Source: CAIOZW01 sp049317725
Lineage (GTDB): Bacteria > Acidobacteriota > Blastocatellia > RBC074
Direction of reading: 5' to 3'
Length of the DNA stretch: 40,559 bases
Assembly: GCA_049317725.1 (NCBI GenBank)
Contig: JBMOHS010000011.1
Location: 1-40,559, forward strand
Shown here piece by piece: positions 16,124 to 24,895 of the stretch. The notes under the pieces are model-generated. The model was not told the DNA's origin. It did no database searches and saw only the letters and a list, made by a program, of their open reading frames with translations. Positions within the stretch are counted from its first letter, which is position 1; each line of letters starts with the position of its first letter. The position numbers were made by a program, and so were the translations under genes.

Positions 16124-16286
16124 GTTGAAGTGCCACCTCTCAATCGGGAATGTGGGGAATTGCGAATAACGTAAATTCTCGCTTCCTGATCTGAAAGAAA
16201 AGGGCGACTCAGCCACGCCCACGAATCTACCAATTTTAGCAGTCACCTCCGAAAATCCTACGAGGGTGCGAAGAAGGGAATGGTCT

Positions 16287-17402
16287 ATGCTGGAGATCGA
16301 TCCGGTGCTGGACTCCTTTATTCAAGCCGCGGCCGTGGAAGAGCGGGAAGACCAACTCGAGAAGCTGGTACTGCAGTCCATCCCGATCATTCGACGTGTC
16401 CTCCGCCAGCGGCTAGGGTTCCACGTTAACGCCAAGGGGGAGAGCTCGCGTATTCCGGATGCCGCGGATCTCTTTCATGAAATCCTGGTCCGCATTCTGC
16501 AGCGTCTGCACTCGTTGCAGATCCAAGGGGGCGGCGAGGAGATTCGTGATTTTGGTGCCTATGTCAGCCGAACGGCCGGCAATGTCTGCCATGACTATCT
16601 GCGGGAACGATACCCGTTGCGCCATCTCCTCAAGAATCGGGTTCGCTACCTCCTGCACGACCGACCAGAACTGGTGGTACGCGAGCATCGCCAAGGGGGG
16701 CGACGCGCGGTCCACTGTGGCCTGACAGATTGGCCGGAAGATCTCTGGCGGCAGCTCCCCACTGACGCACGAAGAGCGGGTGAGGTGGAGGAGCCCCTCA
16801 CAGAATGGCTGCGAACAGAGTTCGGGTCCGCTCTCTCTCTCGACTCATTTCCATTATCAAGGGTTCTGCTCGGGATTTTGACCCGAGTAGGACACCCTCT
16901 CGAACTCGATCAATTGGTCTACTTGGTGGCTTCCGTCCGTGGTACGCGGGAATGGACGATCGAATCGATCGACGAGGACGAGAATCCGATTGCCGGGTCT
17001 CTTCCTGATCCCCATCCCCGAATCGATCAGCAGCTCGAAGAGGAGGAGTTGCTGCAGCAACTCTGGGGAGCGATCCTGACCCTTCCTCTGGTTCAGCGGA
17101 GGATTGTTCTCCTTGGACAAGGCGACGAGCGCGGCCATGACCTCTGGAGTCTCCTTCTCGAAACGGGAACGGTCCCCCTGGCCGAGATCTGTGCCAGTCT
17201 CGAACTACAGCCAATCGAAACGGCGGCACTCTGGGCGGAGATCCCTTTGGATACGCCTGCGCTGGCGAATTTCCTCAACCTGACGCGTACCCAGGTCATC
17301 CGCTGGAAGTTCTACGCGCGTCAACAATTACGCAAACAACTGCTCCAGGCTTCCACCCCCTCCCGAAAAAAGGCTGGGATCTTGACCCGTGAGACCAAAT
17401 GA
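16287..17402 (+). CDS. ECF-type sigma factor-like protein, divergent
   Basis: 371 residues from the ATG at 16287 with GAAGGG 8 nt upstream; an earlier in-frame GTG at 16266 has no ribosome binding site. Residues 27-112 resemble sigma region 2: a helix IIRRVLRQRLGF, an acidic DAADLFHEILVRI helix and FGAYVSRTAGNVCHDYLRERYP. Residues 260-352 resemble region 4, with ILTLPLVQRRIVLL and, after an unusual insertion, LTRTQVIRWKFYARQQLRKQL as the recognition helix. The middle of about 140 residues has no sigma counterpart, and the protein is roughly twice the usual ECF length. A double zinc-finger anti-sigma-like gene follows 133 bp later. A sigma-like regulator is the best reading; its promoter target is unknown. 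Confidence 0.7.
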   Translation: MLEIDPVLDSFIQAAAVEEREDQLEKLVLQSIPIIRRVLRQRLGFHVNAKGESSRIPDAADLFHEILVRILQRLHSLQIQGGGEEIRDFGAYVSRTAGNVCHDYLRERYPLRHLLKNRVRYLLHDRPELVVREHRQGGRRAVHCGLTDWPEDLWRQLPTDARRAGEVEEPLTEWLRTEFGSALSLDSFPLSRVLLGILTRVGHPLELDQLVYLVASVRGTREWTIESIDEDENPIAGSLPDPHPRIDQQLEEEELLQQLWGAILTLPLVQRRIVLLGQGDERGHDLWSLLLETGTVPLAEICASLELQPIETAALWAEIPLDTPALANFLNLTRTQVIRWKFYARQQLRKQLLQASTPSRKKAGILTRETK

Positions 17403-17535
17403 AACGAATCGGTGAACGTCATCCAGGCTTGATGGCAATGTCCAGAGGACGACTGAAGGGGGGCGAATGTAGACGACCTTGTCAATCCAGGGAGTCGCTG
17501 ATCAGGGTTGGCAGCCAGAGAGGAAGAGAGGTTGA

Positions 17536-18111
17536 ATGAAGAGAGATCAATTGGAGCATCTCCCATGTCAGATCTTGCGGGAGCTTGATGCGGGAAGGCT
17601 GTCGTTGGCGGAGACTCACTTGGCGCTAATCCATCTGTTAGAGTGCCCCACCTGTTGGACAGACTACAGAGCATTGCTCAGCGCGCGGCGAATCTCGCCC
17701 ATTTCAAGAGGGGACTCCCTGCTCAGTGGCTGGGGGCGCGAAGATCACCTCGATTTCGAGACCTTGCGGGCGCTGGTCGAACTTCGGGTCGGGGCAGGGC
17801 AGAAGGAGAGATCGAAGCGTCACGAGGTCGAGCCAACGGAGAGAGCGGATTGGTGGGCGATGGAACATCTCGAGCGATGTCGACTTTGCCAATCGGCGGT
17901 CAACGATCTGGTGAAGTTCATCACGGCTCAACGGGAGGTCGCACCCGACCAGTCGCCCAAGGGGATCTCCACTAACCAGGTGCGTGGCCGCGCATCAATG
18001 AGCCTCCATCTGCGCATCGGGAAACGTGGCTGGGCGAGAGGTGGCCGCTGGTTCAGTCTCCCGATGGGGGTCGCAATCCTGCTGTTGTTGGGTGAGTTGA
18101 GTCTGGCGTGA
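17536..18111 (+). CDS. Anti-sigma-like protein, two zinc-finger motifs, C-terminal anchor
   Basis: 191 residues; AGAGG sits 5 nt before the ATG. The HxxxCxxC motif of zinc-binding anti-sigma domains occurs twice: His33-Cys37-Cys40 and His111-Cys115-Cys118. Each copy follows a similar leucine-rich helix, so the module appears duplicated. The only hydrophobic segment is the last 20 residues or so (172-191). The protein therefore ends in the membrane with essentially no outside domain, unlike typical anti-sigma factors that sense outside signals. It follows the sigma-like gene and probably holds it at the membrane, perhaps responding to redox or zinc through the Cys residues (inference). Confidence 0.72.
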   Translation: MKRDQLEHLPCQILRELDAGRLSLAETHLALIHLLECPTCWTDYRALLSARRISPISRGDSLLSGWGREDHLDFETLRALVELRVGAGQKERSKRHEVEPTERADWWAMEHLERCRLCQSAVNDLVKFITAQREVAPDQSPKGISTNQVRGRASMSLHLRIGKRGWARGGRWFSLPMGVAILLLLGELSLA

Positions 18112-18153
18112 ACCCGCTCGCGGATTGTTCGACTCGCGGCGTCGAGGGGAACA

Positions 18154-18193
18154 GCCGGTGATCCAATCTCCTGATGGGAATTGGATCACCGGC
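18154..18193. terminator. Hairpin between convergent genes
   Basis: Perfect 14-bp stem GCCGGTGATCCAAT (18154-18167) with ATTGGATCACCGGC (18180-18193), 12-nt loop, no T tract. It lies between the anti-sigma-like gene and the VPS10-like gene and could act for both strands. Confidence 0.6.
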
Positions 18194-18219
18194 ACCGTGG
18201 AGGGTCGGCCCGCCTCTCC

Positions 18220-21200
18220 TCAGTAGATGATCGTGGGCAGTTGGGTTTGGCGGAGAGATTCATTGAGCTTCTTCATCTGCTCGCGGAGAAACCGGTCCAC
18301 CTCGTTGCTCTTGGCCTCCGCTTCGAGGAACAGCTCGTTGGCAAACTCCTTTTGGGCGGAGGTGGGGGCTGCGTGAACACCTTGAATGGAGGAGAAGAGG
18401 GAGCTGAGCTGATTGGCAACCCGGGAGGTACCCCTGTACCCAAGCCCCTCGGTCGGGGAGGTGGCCATCTGGTTGAGCAGTCGCTCGACTTCGGCCAGCG
18501 TCTCCCGAAGCGCCTGGGTCGACGCGGCCGGAGCGGTGGGCATTCGGTCCCGGATCGTGCGCTCGAGCTGTTGGATCTGCTCGCGGATTCCATCGAGGGT
18601 CCGCAGTTGACGATTGATCGATGAGAGAGATTCCTGCAGTCGATTCGAGAGGTCGAACTGCTCGGTCAGGGCGGCGGTGGCGACGCTCACGGTCGGGTCG
18701 ATTCGTACCTCGACCTTTGTCTCCTCGCGTGTCTCCCCGACGATCAAGCGAACCGTGTAGACGCCGGGGAGGACGAGGGTCCCACGCTGGCTGATCCCCA
18801 TCATCCGCATCTGTTCGAGTTGCTCAGCAGTCGGAGGGCGACGTGGCGTCGCCGGTTCCAGTCCGAGATCCCAAGTGGTTCGATTGAGGCCGGCTTCGCG
18901 CGGAATCTGGCTCAGTTCCCGCAGGAGGCGTCCGGACGAATCCAGAATCTGCAGTTTGACAGGAGTATTCGCGGCAGGCTTCACCCGCAGGTGGTAGGTG
19001 AGCAGGGCCCCCTCGGGTGGGTTGGGGCCGGCAAAGGGCTTGTCGCCGATCCCGTAGCGAGTGAACCGAGTGGTGAAGCGCAGTGCCGGGCGCGGCTCGA
19101 AGAGATGGGCCTCCCGGCCCAGGATCTCTGGAGTGGCCCGTTGAATTGGGGTTGCATCATCGAAGATCCAGAAGCTTCGGCCGTGTGTCGCCAGAATCAG
19201 ATCGTTCTCGCGGGGGTGGACAACGATATCGTGGATGGCGACCCGCGGCAGGTTCTTCATTCCCAGCTCGATCCAAGTCTTGCCTCCATCGTAGGTCGCA
19301 AAGAGTCCCAGTTCCGTACCGGCATAGAGGAGGTTAGGGTTACGGGGATCCTCTTTGAGGGCGTGCACGTAAGCCTTCGATGGCAGATTGCCGCTGATCC
19401 GTGTGAAGCTCTCTCCTCCGTCTGATGTGCGATAGACATAAGGCTGAAAGTCATCGAACATATGGCGGTCGAAGGCGAGGTAGGCGGTTCCAGCCGAGTT
19501 TGCCGACGGTTCGATATGGGAGACCGATGAAGAGGGGGGCAGTCCCGAGATTCGCGATGTTACGTCGACCCAGCTCTTTCCTCCATCTCTGGTCCGTTGG
19601 ACCACCCCGTCATCGGTGCCCACCCAGATGAGCCCTGGCTGTGCAGGAGATTCGCCAACACTGATGATCGTGCAGTGGTACTCCGCGGTTGTATTCTCGG
19701 TCGCGATCGGCCCCCCGGCATCCTTGAGCTTCTCTGGGTCGTTGGTGGTTAAATCCCCGCTGATCTGGGTCCACGTCAGTCCAAAGTCCGGCGAGCGGAA
19801 GAGGACGTTCCCACCCAGATAGACTGTCGTCGGTTGATGCGGAGAGAAGACGAGTGGCGCGTTCCAGTGAAATCGATACTTCTGGTTGGAGGCGGCCCCG
19901 CCGATTCCCGCGACCCAGGGTTTGACCAACTGCTGCTCCCGGGTCCGCATGTCGGTTCGCATGAGATTTCCTCCCTGCGAGAGCGAGAGGTAGATCTCCG
20001 GGTCGTCCGGGTGGTTGATCACCTTGAAACCGTCCCCAAAACTGACCATCCGCCAATCGTCGTTGAGAATTCCGTCAGGCTCGCGGGTGCGCCCTGGCCC
20101 CGTCCAGCTGCCGTTATCCTGCATTCCTCCCATGACCCAGTAGAAAGGTTGGCGAAGGTCCGCATGCACATGATAGGGCTGTCCAATCGGCAGGTTGTTG
20201 ACGTTCTCCCAGGAGCTTCCCCGGTCATAGGAGACCGCGACCCCACCATCGTTGCCGACCCAGATCCGTTCCGGATGGAGTGGGTCGATCCACATGGCGT
20301 GATAATCGATGTGGACTTTGGGTGCGATCGTCCGGTGGGTTCGTCCCCCATCGAGCGAGACAAAGAGGGGAGAAGAGACGGCATAGACACGATTCTCATT
20401 CTGGGGATCGACTCGCAGATCGGTGTAATAAAACCCGCGGGAGACGATGTTGGCTTGTCGGGAGACTGTCTGGAAGCTCTCGCCCTTGTCCTCGGATCGA
20501 AAGAGGGTTCCCTCTTTCGTCTCGGCGATGACATAGACGACCTCTGGGTTGGACGGAGCGACCTTGACGCCGATCCGCCCCATCAGCGGCGGAAGCCCTT
20601 TGGTCAGTCGCTTCCACGTCTGTCCCCCATCGATCGACTTGAAGACTCCCCCCTTTTCACTTCCACTGGTGAAGGTCCAGGGCTTGCGTTCGAAGTGCCA
20701 CATCGCGGCATAGACGATGTTCGGATTGACTGGATCGATCTCCAGGTCGGCGACTCCGTGTGACGGGTCAAGGTAGAGTGTCTTGCGCCACGTCTTCCCC
20801 CCATCCATCGTCAGAAAGACGCCCCGCTCCTCATTGGGTCCGAAGGCGTGGCCGAGCGCGCCGACGAAAACGATATCGGAGTTCTGGGGGTGAATCACAA
20901 TGCGGGTGATGTACATCGTCTCCCGCAGCCCAAGATGTTGCCATGTCTTCCCGCCATCGGTCGATTTATAGACACCATCGCCGAAGGAGACACTGTTCCG
21001 CGGGTTTCCTTCGCCCGTTCCCGCCCAGATGACTTCCGGGTTTTTGGGGTCGATGGCAATATCGCCCAGCGAGAGGGTGCCTTGGCGCTCAAAGATGGGC
21101 TGCCAACTCATCCCGCCATTGGTCGTCTTCCACAATCCTCCCGACGCGGAAGCGACGTAGACGATCTTCGGATTGCCAGGAACGCCCTCGACATCGGCAA

Positions 21201-21351
21201 CCCGACCCGCAAAGATCGCGGGCCCGATACTGCGCCACGCAAGCGGATCGAACGTCTTTGACTCCTGCCCAAGGGTGGTCTTCGAGGACCAAGTCAGAAG
21301 CAACAGGCACACCAGCACGGGGATCAGACGGCAAGAGAGACGAGTAGACAC
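18220..21351 (-). CDS. Secreted sortilin/VPS10-like propeller protein
   Basis: 1043 residues with a GTG start at 21351; AGGAGG lies 6 nt upstream, which fixes the start. A signal peptide (core about 10-20) ends near LGQE. From residue 40 to about 730 there are many BNR/Asp-box-like repeats of the SxDGGxTW type, for example SGGLWKTTNGG at 70-80, as in sortilin and BNR-glycosidase propellers. A beta domain resembling FlgD-type Ig folds follows, then a helical, possibly coiled C-terminus (about 890-1035). Proteins of this kind are common in Acidobacteriota and Bacteroidota and are thought to be secreted or surface-bound; the substrate is unknown and no glycosidase catalytic residue can be assigned. 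Monocistronic, bounded by a hairpin at 18154 and a terminator at 21459. Confidence 0.9.
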   Translation of the reverse strand: MSTRLSCRLIPVLVCLLLLTWSSKTTLGQESKTFDPLAWRSIGPAIFAGRVADVEGVPGNPKIVYVASASGGLWKTTNGGMSWQPIFERQGTLSLGDIAIDPKNPEVIWAGTGEGNPRNSVSFGDGVYKSTDGGKTWQHLGLRETMYITRIVIHPQNSDIVFVGALGHAFGPNEERGVFLTMDGGKTWRKTLYLDPSHGVADLEIDPVNPNIVYAAMWHFERKPWTFTSGSEKGGVFKSIDGGQTWKRLTKGLPPLMGRIGVKVAPSNPEVVYVIAETKEGTLFRSEDKGESFQTVSRQANIVSRGFYYTDLRVDPQNENRVYAVSSPLFVSLDGGRTHRTIAPKVHIDYHAMWIDPLHPERIWVGNDGGVAVSYDRGSSWENVNNLPIGQPYHVHADLRQPFYWVMGGMQDNGSWTGPGRTREPDGILNDDWRMVSFGDGFKVINHPDDPEIYLSLSQGGNLMRTDMRTREQQLVKPWVAGIGGAASNQKYRFHWNAPLVFSPHQPTTVYLGGNVLFRSPDFGLTWTQISGDLTTNDPEKLKDAGGPIATENTTAEYHCTIISVGESPAQPGLIWVGTDDGVVQRTRDGGKSWVDVTSRISGLPPSSSVSHIEPSANSAGTAYLAFDRHMFDDFQPYVYRTSDGGESFTRISGNLPSKAYVHALKEDPRNPNLLYAGTELGLFATYDGGKTWIELGMKNLPRVAIHDIVVHPRENDLILATHGRSFWIFDDATPIQRATPEILGREAHLFEPRPALRFTTRFTRYGIGDKPFAGPNPPEGALLTYHLRVKPAANTPVKLQILDSSGRLLRELSQIPREAGLNRTTWDLGLEPATPRRPPTAEQLEQMRMMGISQRGTLVLPGVYTVRLIVGETREETKVEVRIDPTVSVATAALTEQFDLSNRLQESLSSINRQLRTLDGIREQIQQLERTIRDRMPTAPAASTQALRETLAEVERLLNQMATSPTEGLGYRGTSRVANQLSSLFSSIQGVHAAPTSAQKEFANELFLEAEAKSNEVDRFLREQMKKLNESLRQTQLPTIIY

Positions 21352-21458
21352 AGGTAACCTCCTCAGTGGTACCTCCCTGTCGGGCAGACCCGATTCAGCA
21401 AGGAGTTCAGTGGGCCAATAGAATGGGTTGGGGGATTCGCCAGCCCTCCTCTGGGCGG

Positions 21459-21483
21459 AAAATCGGGGAGACTCTACCCCGAT
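21459..21483 (-). terminator. Intrinsic terminator of the VWFA pair
   Basis: ATCGGGG and CCCCGAT (21483-21477 and 21468-21462 on the minus strand) form a 7-bp GC-rich stem with an 8-nt loop, followed by TTTT (21462-21459). It stands 72 bp after the stop of the second VWFA gene. Confidence 0.6.
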
Positions 21484-21554
21484 GCAGAGGGAAAGGCAAA
21501 GCAGCTCGGAGGTGTGATCTCACCTTTCCAGCGACACAGGGGAGAAAGAGAGAA

Positions 21555-22676
21555 TCAGTGGGAGGGGGCGTAATACCCCCGGCGGTGGCGAAGGCGGATC
21601 TCCTTGAGGGCCGGGACTCTCACTTCGATGCGCCGGAAGGCCCCGTTGGCGGCCTCGTTGGATGGCTCATACGCGAGAAGGTACTGCTGGCGAAGGTCCT
21701 CCTCCAACTGGAGAAACGCGCGGTTCAATTCGCTCGCCCGCTTCGGAAAGACGGCTCTCCCGCCAGTGGCGTCACTGATTCGCCGGAGGGCCTTCTCGTC
21801 GACTCCAAATCCTGGGTCCCCAATGCCAATTGAATAGATGATGACTTCGGCACGGAGTGCTTCGTTGATTGCGTCCGCGATCTTCATTCGGCTCGTCGTA
21901 TCCTGTCCATCGGTGAGCAGAACGATCGTTTTGCGGCCCGGCTCCTGCGCGAGCAGATCACTGCTTGTCGCCACAATCGAGTCCCAAAGAGAAGTGCCCC
22001 CCTGTCGAGATCTGCCATTGATGGGGGGCGTCGGCCCTCCAAAGATGCCCGTCGGAGGGGGGGCGGTGAAGGCCAACTCCTCGATCGCCCGGCGCACACG
22101 GGCCGGGTTCGAGGTCAATCCCTGCATCACCGTCGCTTCGCCCTCGAACTTGATCACCGCCGCCGTATCTTGGCCCCGACGCAGGACCGAGTCGACAAAC
22201 TGCCCGCCCGCATCCTTGAGCAGCGGCAGGGTGTTTCGCTCGCTGGCGCTGACATCGACCAGCAAGGCCATCGTCAAAGGCAGATCGAACTCGCGTTTGA
22301 AGGTGAAGATCTCCTGCCGAACTCCGTCCTCATAGATCTCCAGTTGGGATGACTGAAGGTCGTTGATATATCGATTCTGCGCATCCTGGGCGCTGAAGAG
22401 GACATTGACCAGGCGCGTCCCGAGCCGGATGGTCGGATCCTGTCCAAGGTCGACCGGGGGAGTTGCCGGCGACGCTGGTTTTGGCTTAGGGTCTTGTCGA
22501 GTCTGCTCCCGGCGGCCCGGGTCCGCCACTGCGGAGGTCAGCCCTTCCCACGACTCACGGCCTTCCACGAGCGGAATGGCTAAGGCGAGCAGGCCGACAA
22601 GCTGGAAGCAGACCCATCCTGCCTGCCGTCTTTTCCTGCCTCTGCCGGGTGTGAGCCGTGCGCAGACTTCTCTCAT
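21555..22676 (-). CDS. VWFA-related Acidobacterial protein 1
   Basis: 373 residues from the ATG at 22676 (AAGGAG 5 nt upstream); another ATG at 22691 is in frame but lies before that site. A signal or anchor segment lies at about 21-37, then a Pro/Gln-rich linker. The domain before the VWA core ends with LEIYEDGVRQEI. The VWA core starts at about 133 with the metal site DVSAS (Asp141, Ser143, Ser145), followed by a GTSLWDSI helix and IVLLTDGQDT. The C-terminus has QYLLAYEP, FRRIEVRVP and RLRHRRGYYAP, the typical tail of the family. The role is unknown; VWA domains bind partners through a metal ion. It is co-transcribed with its homologue, 21 bp upstream. Confidence 0.9.
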   Translation of the reverse strand: MREVCARLTPGRGRKRRQAGWVCFQLVGLLALAIPLVEGRESWEGLTSAVADPGRREQTRQDPKPKPASPATPPVDLGQDPTIRLGTRLVNVLFSAQDAQNRYINDLQSSQLEIYEDGVRQEIFTFKREFDLPLTMALLVDVSASERNTLPLLKDAGGQFVDSVLRRGQDTAAVIKFEGEATVMQGLTSNPARVRRAIEELAFTAPPPTGIFGGPTPPINGRSRQGGTSLWDSIVATSSDLLAQEPGRKTIVLLTDGQDTTSRMKIADAINEALRAEVIIYSIGIGDPGFGVDEKALRRISDATGGRAVFPKRASELNRAFLQLEEDLRQQYLLAYEPSNEAANGAFRRIEVRVPALKEIRLRHRRGYYAPSH

Positions 22677-22696
22677 TCCGTCTCCTTGCACCGGAT

Positions 22697-23782
22697 CTAT
22701 GACCGGCTGCCGATCGATCGCGGTGGGACGGCCGCGTAGCCCCGCTTGGCCCGAATTCGCAGATTTTTATGGTTAGGGAGTTGTATCTCGATCTCTCGGA
22801 ACTTTCCGTCAAAATTCTCGTTGCTCGGCGAGTAGGAGAGGATGTACTGGCTGCGCAGTTCGATGGCGATGCGGGTAAAGCTCCGCTCCAGCTCGATCAC
22901 TTCCGCAGTGAAGAATGCACGTCCACCGGTGTCCTCGGCCAGTCGCTTGAGGTTTTTATCTTCCTTTCGGGCCACGGTTCCCCCCTGTACCCCGAAGAAG
23001 CCCCCTGCCTTGGTACTGATCACAAAGATCACCGTCTCGGACCGTTGGGCAAGATCGATGGCGTCGTCGAGCTGCTTGTCGCTGATCGTGTCGTCCCCGT
23101 CGCTGATGATGACCATCGCCCGCCGTCTGCCCGAAGAGGCAAACATCTTCTCCTCACAAACCTGGTAGATCGCGTCGTAGAGGCGTGTCTCCCCGGATGC
23201 CTTGACCCGATCGATGGCACGGGTCAACAGGTCCAGACGGTTGGTGAAGTCTTGATGCAGCTCAATCTCCGAGTCGAAGGTCGCAAAAAGGGCGCGGTCC
23301 CGCCGCGAGGTCAACATCGTCTGCAGGAAGGAGACGGCTGCGTCCTTCTCGAACTTCAACTTGGGCTTGACGCTGTTTGACGTATCCATCAGGACGGCGA
23401 CATCCAACGGAAGCTCTGTTTGCGGGAGGAACGACTCGATTCGCTGTGGTTCTTTGTCCTCCAGGATCGTGAAGTCCTCCTGCTTGAGGTCGACGATGAA
23501 GCGGCCAGTTCGGCTGTCACTGACGGTAATCGGGAGGCGGACGTTGACTGTCACCGTCGAGATCTGGCCTGGCGCCAGTTCTTCAGGGGGCTTTTCCGGC
23601 TTTGGTTTCTGCTGCTGGCCCTGATCGTGCGTTGTCTCCCCTCTCCCGGGGTGCTCGCTGGCCTTGTCTCCGGCCGCCCAGAGGGTGCCGGTCCCTCCTG
23701 CGATGAGGATCCCTAGGACCAGTCCCACCAGGACCCGCCCTCTGCCGTGTCGATTCTGCGGTCTCGTCTGACTTCCGCTCAT
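22697..23782 (-). CDS. VWFA-related Acidobacterial protein 2
   Basis: 361 residues from the ATG at 23782. A signal or anchor segment lies at about 16-37, then a Lys/Pro/Gln-rich linker. The same pre-domain is present (DFTILEDKEPQRIESF). The metal site DTSNS covers Asp133, Ser135 and Ser137, with TRLYDAI and VIISDGDDT later, and the C-terminus is QYILSYSPSNENFDGKFREIE and RIRAKRGY. It is a paralogue of the downstream gene with the same order of parts but limited identity, so it is an old duplication or a heteromeric pair. Ribosome binding is weak (GAGG about 12 nt upstream). Exported; function unknown. Confidence 0.9.
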   Translation of the reverse strand: MSGSQTRPQNRHGRGRVLVGLVLGILIAGGTGTLWAAGDKASEHPGRGETTHDQGQQQKPKPEKPPEELAPGQISTVTVNVRLPITVSDSRTGRFIVDLKQEDFTILEDKEPQRIESFLPQTELPLDVAVLMDTSNSVKPKLKFEKDAAVSFLQTMLTSRRDRALFATFDSEIELHQDFTNRLDLLTRAIDRVKASGETRLYDAIYQVCEEKMFASSGRRRAMVIISDGDDTISDKQLDDAIDLAQRSETVIFVISTKAGGFFGVQGGTVARKEDKNLKRLAEDTGGRAFFTAEVIELERSFTRIAIELRSQYILSYSPSNENFDGKFREIEIQLPNHKNLRIRAKRGYAAVPPRSIGSRS

Positions 23783-23914
23783 GCTCGTTGCCGTCCTCTC
23801 TCCATTCTTCCTTCCCCCTGGTACGCACTCGCCCGTTCTGTTCAACGGAGGTCCAAGCCGATAGCCGAACTGGACGCACGGTACTTTGTTCTTCGAACTG
23901 CCTCGTCCAGGGGG

Positions 23915-23944
23915 GCTATAGTGTGCCAAGCGAAGCACCGCCAA
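23915..23944 (-). promoter_or_regulatory. Weak promoter candidate of the VWFA pair
   Basis: TTGGCG (23944-23939), 18-bp spacer, TATAGC (23920-23915) on the minus strand, about 125 nt before the ATG at 23782. The -35 matches only the TTG. Confidence 0.35.
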
Positions 23945-24050
23945 ACAAGCCCCTGCTCCGCTCCCTCACCGCCTTGCGTCGGAGTGGGAGGGAGTGCCTG
24001 ATCGGACCTCGCCTGGAGTCCTTCCCGGTTCCAGACGCAGCGGACATCTG

Positions 24051-24064
24051 ATAACGGCCGTTAT
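24051..24064. repeat. 14-bp perfect palindrome at the pilin stop
   Basis: ATAACGGCCGTTAT is self-complementary and contains the TAA stop of the pilin-like gene (24061-24063 on the minus strand). It could be a protein-binding site or end the transcript. Confidence 0.4.
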
Positions 24065-24567
24065 GGTGCCGGGGCGGGAGCCGCTGTCGATGCGGGCCCT
24101 CCACTTCCCTGAAACGATCCAATTGGGGACCCTTCCCCTCGGGGCAGCGCGTTGGGAGTCTTCGACTCGACGAAACGAATGGTCCCGTCCTCGATGACAT
24201 TGAAGTCCTTGTAGGCGGTGTTGACACTGGAACGGGTCGCTTGGACGCAGTACTGATCCGGTGTCGCTTCCGTCGTAGTGTAGATATAACCGCTGACGGG
24301 ATTTCCACTGGAGTAGTTCGAGTCGATCAGCGACGCCTCATTGAGCTCCTTGAGGGTGGCGAAGCGGCCCTTCATCGTATTGTGCAGAGATTGTGTTTGG
24401 TGGATGGTCCGGAGAGAATTGATGGTCGCGGTCTCTCGGCCGATCTTCAAGTTCTCAAGCAGCTTGGGAACCGCGACCGCGGCGAGGATACCGATGATCG
24501 CGACGACAATCAACAGCTCGGTCAAAGAGAATCCGTATTCCTGTTGACGGCGGTGGTTCTGTTTCAT
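24061..24567 (-). CDS. Type IV pilin/pseudopilin-like protein
   Basis: 168 residues from the ATG at 24567. AAGGAG is about 12 nt upstream, a little far; the in-frame ATG at 24591 precedes it. The N-terminus is a class III signal: basic leader, Gly12, then FSLTELLIVVAIIGILAAVAVP, with Glu at mature position 5. This is cleaved and methylated by a prepilin peptidase, none of which is in the window. The soluble part begins with an alpha spine (LLENLKIGRETATINSLRTIHQTQ) and ends in a Gly/Pro/Ala-rich tail. No other pilus gene is nearby. The leader contains 13-bp tandem repeats (24608-24672). Confidence 0.85.
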   Translation of the reverse strand: MKQNHRRQQEYGFSLTELLIVVAIIGILAAVAVPKLLENLKIGRETATINSLRTIHQTQSLHNTMKGRFATLKELNEASLIDSNYSSGNPVSGYIYTTTEATPDQYCVQATRSSVNTAYKDFNVIEDGTIRFVESKTPNALPRGEGSPIGSFQGSGGPASTAAPAPAP

Positions 24568-24607
24568 AGGTCTGATCAACTCCTTTTTCATCGAATCACT
24601 TGGATCA

Positions 24608-24672
24608 AGTATCCTCAAGATGGATTCCAAACATTGATCCCAAAGATAGATCCCAAAATTGATCTCGAAAAT
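24608..24672 (-). repeat. 13-bp tandem repeat array in the pilin leader
   Basis: Read on the minus strand, units follow with spacings of 12, 13, 13 and 13 bp: GATCAATTTTGG, GATCTATCTTTGG, GATCAATGTTTGG, AATCCATCTTGAG and a partial GATACT. The first three copies are well conserved and the later ones are degraded toward the gene. The array ends about 15 nt before the Shine-Dalgarno. The period is not a multiple of three, so it is not coding. Related repeats precede two other genes in the window. Confidence 0.75.
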
Positions 24673-24895
24673 CAGGCTCGAAAAGAGGTCCGGATACGAG
24701 CCAGAGGGCCTCGGTACACCGGTTGCACGATCCTCCCTCACACGCCTCACGCGCCAGATGTGGGAAACCCGTGCACTCAGAAGGAGGGTGAAGGCCGCGG
24801 GGAAGGAGAACGCATCGATCGACTGGATCACGCCCCTTCGCCAGCTTCATAGTACACCAAGGGGCCAGTTGCGGGAAGCATCCCCGATTGGCCCA

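Larger units (their letters stand above)
15775..16286. other. Regulatory gap between sanA-like and sigma-like genes
   Basis: 512 bp without a credible gene. It contains a promoter candidate on each strand (15918-15949 minus, 16094-16123 plus). An imperfect inverted repeat GGTTGTTTCA / TGAGACAACC (15879-15888 and 15922-15931, one mismatch) overlaps the minus-strand -10. Confidence 0.6.

Noticed and set aside
15692..16246. 184-codon minus-strand frame upstream of the sanA-like gene
   Set aside because: Atypical composition, no ribosome binding site, and it covers both divergent promoters.
19834..20763. 309-codon frame opposite the VPS10-like gene
   Set aside because: Shadow of the propeller gene with no domain or ribosome binding site.
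24568..24831. Upstream extension of the pilin frame
   Set aside because: It would translate the 13-bp repeats, whose period is not a multiple of three, and would bury the class III signal.
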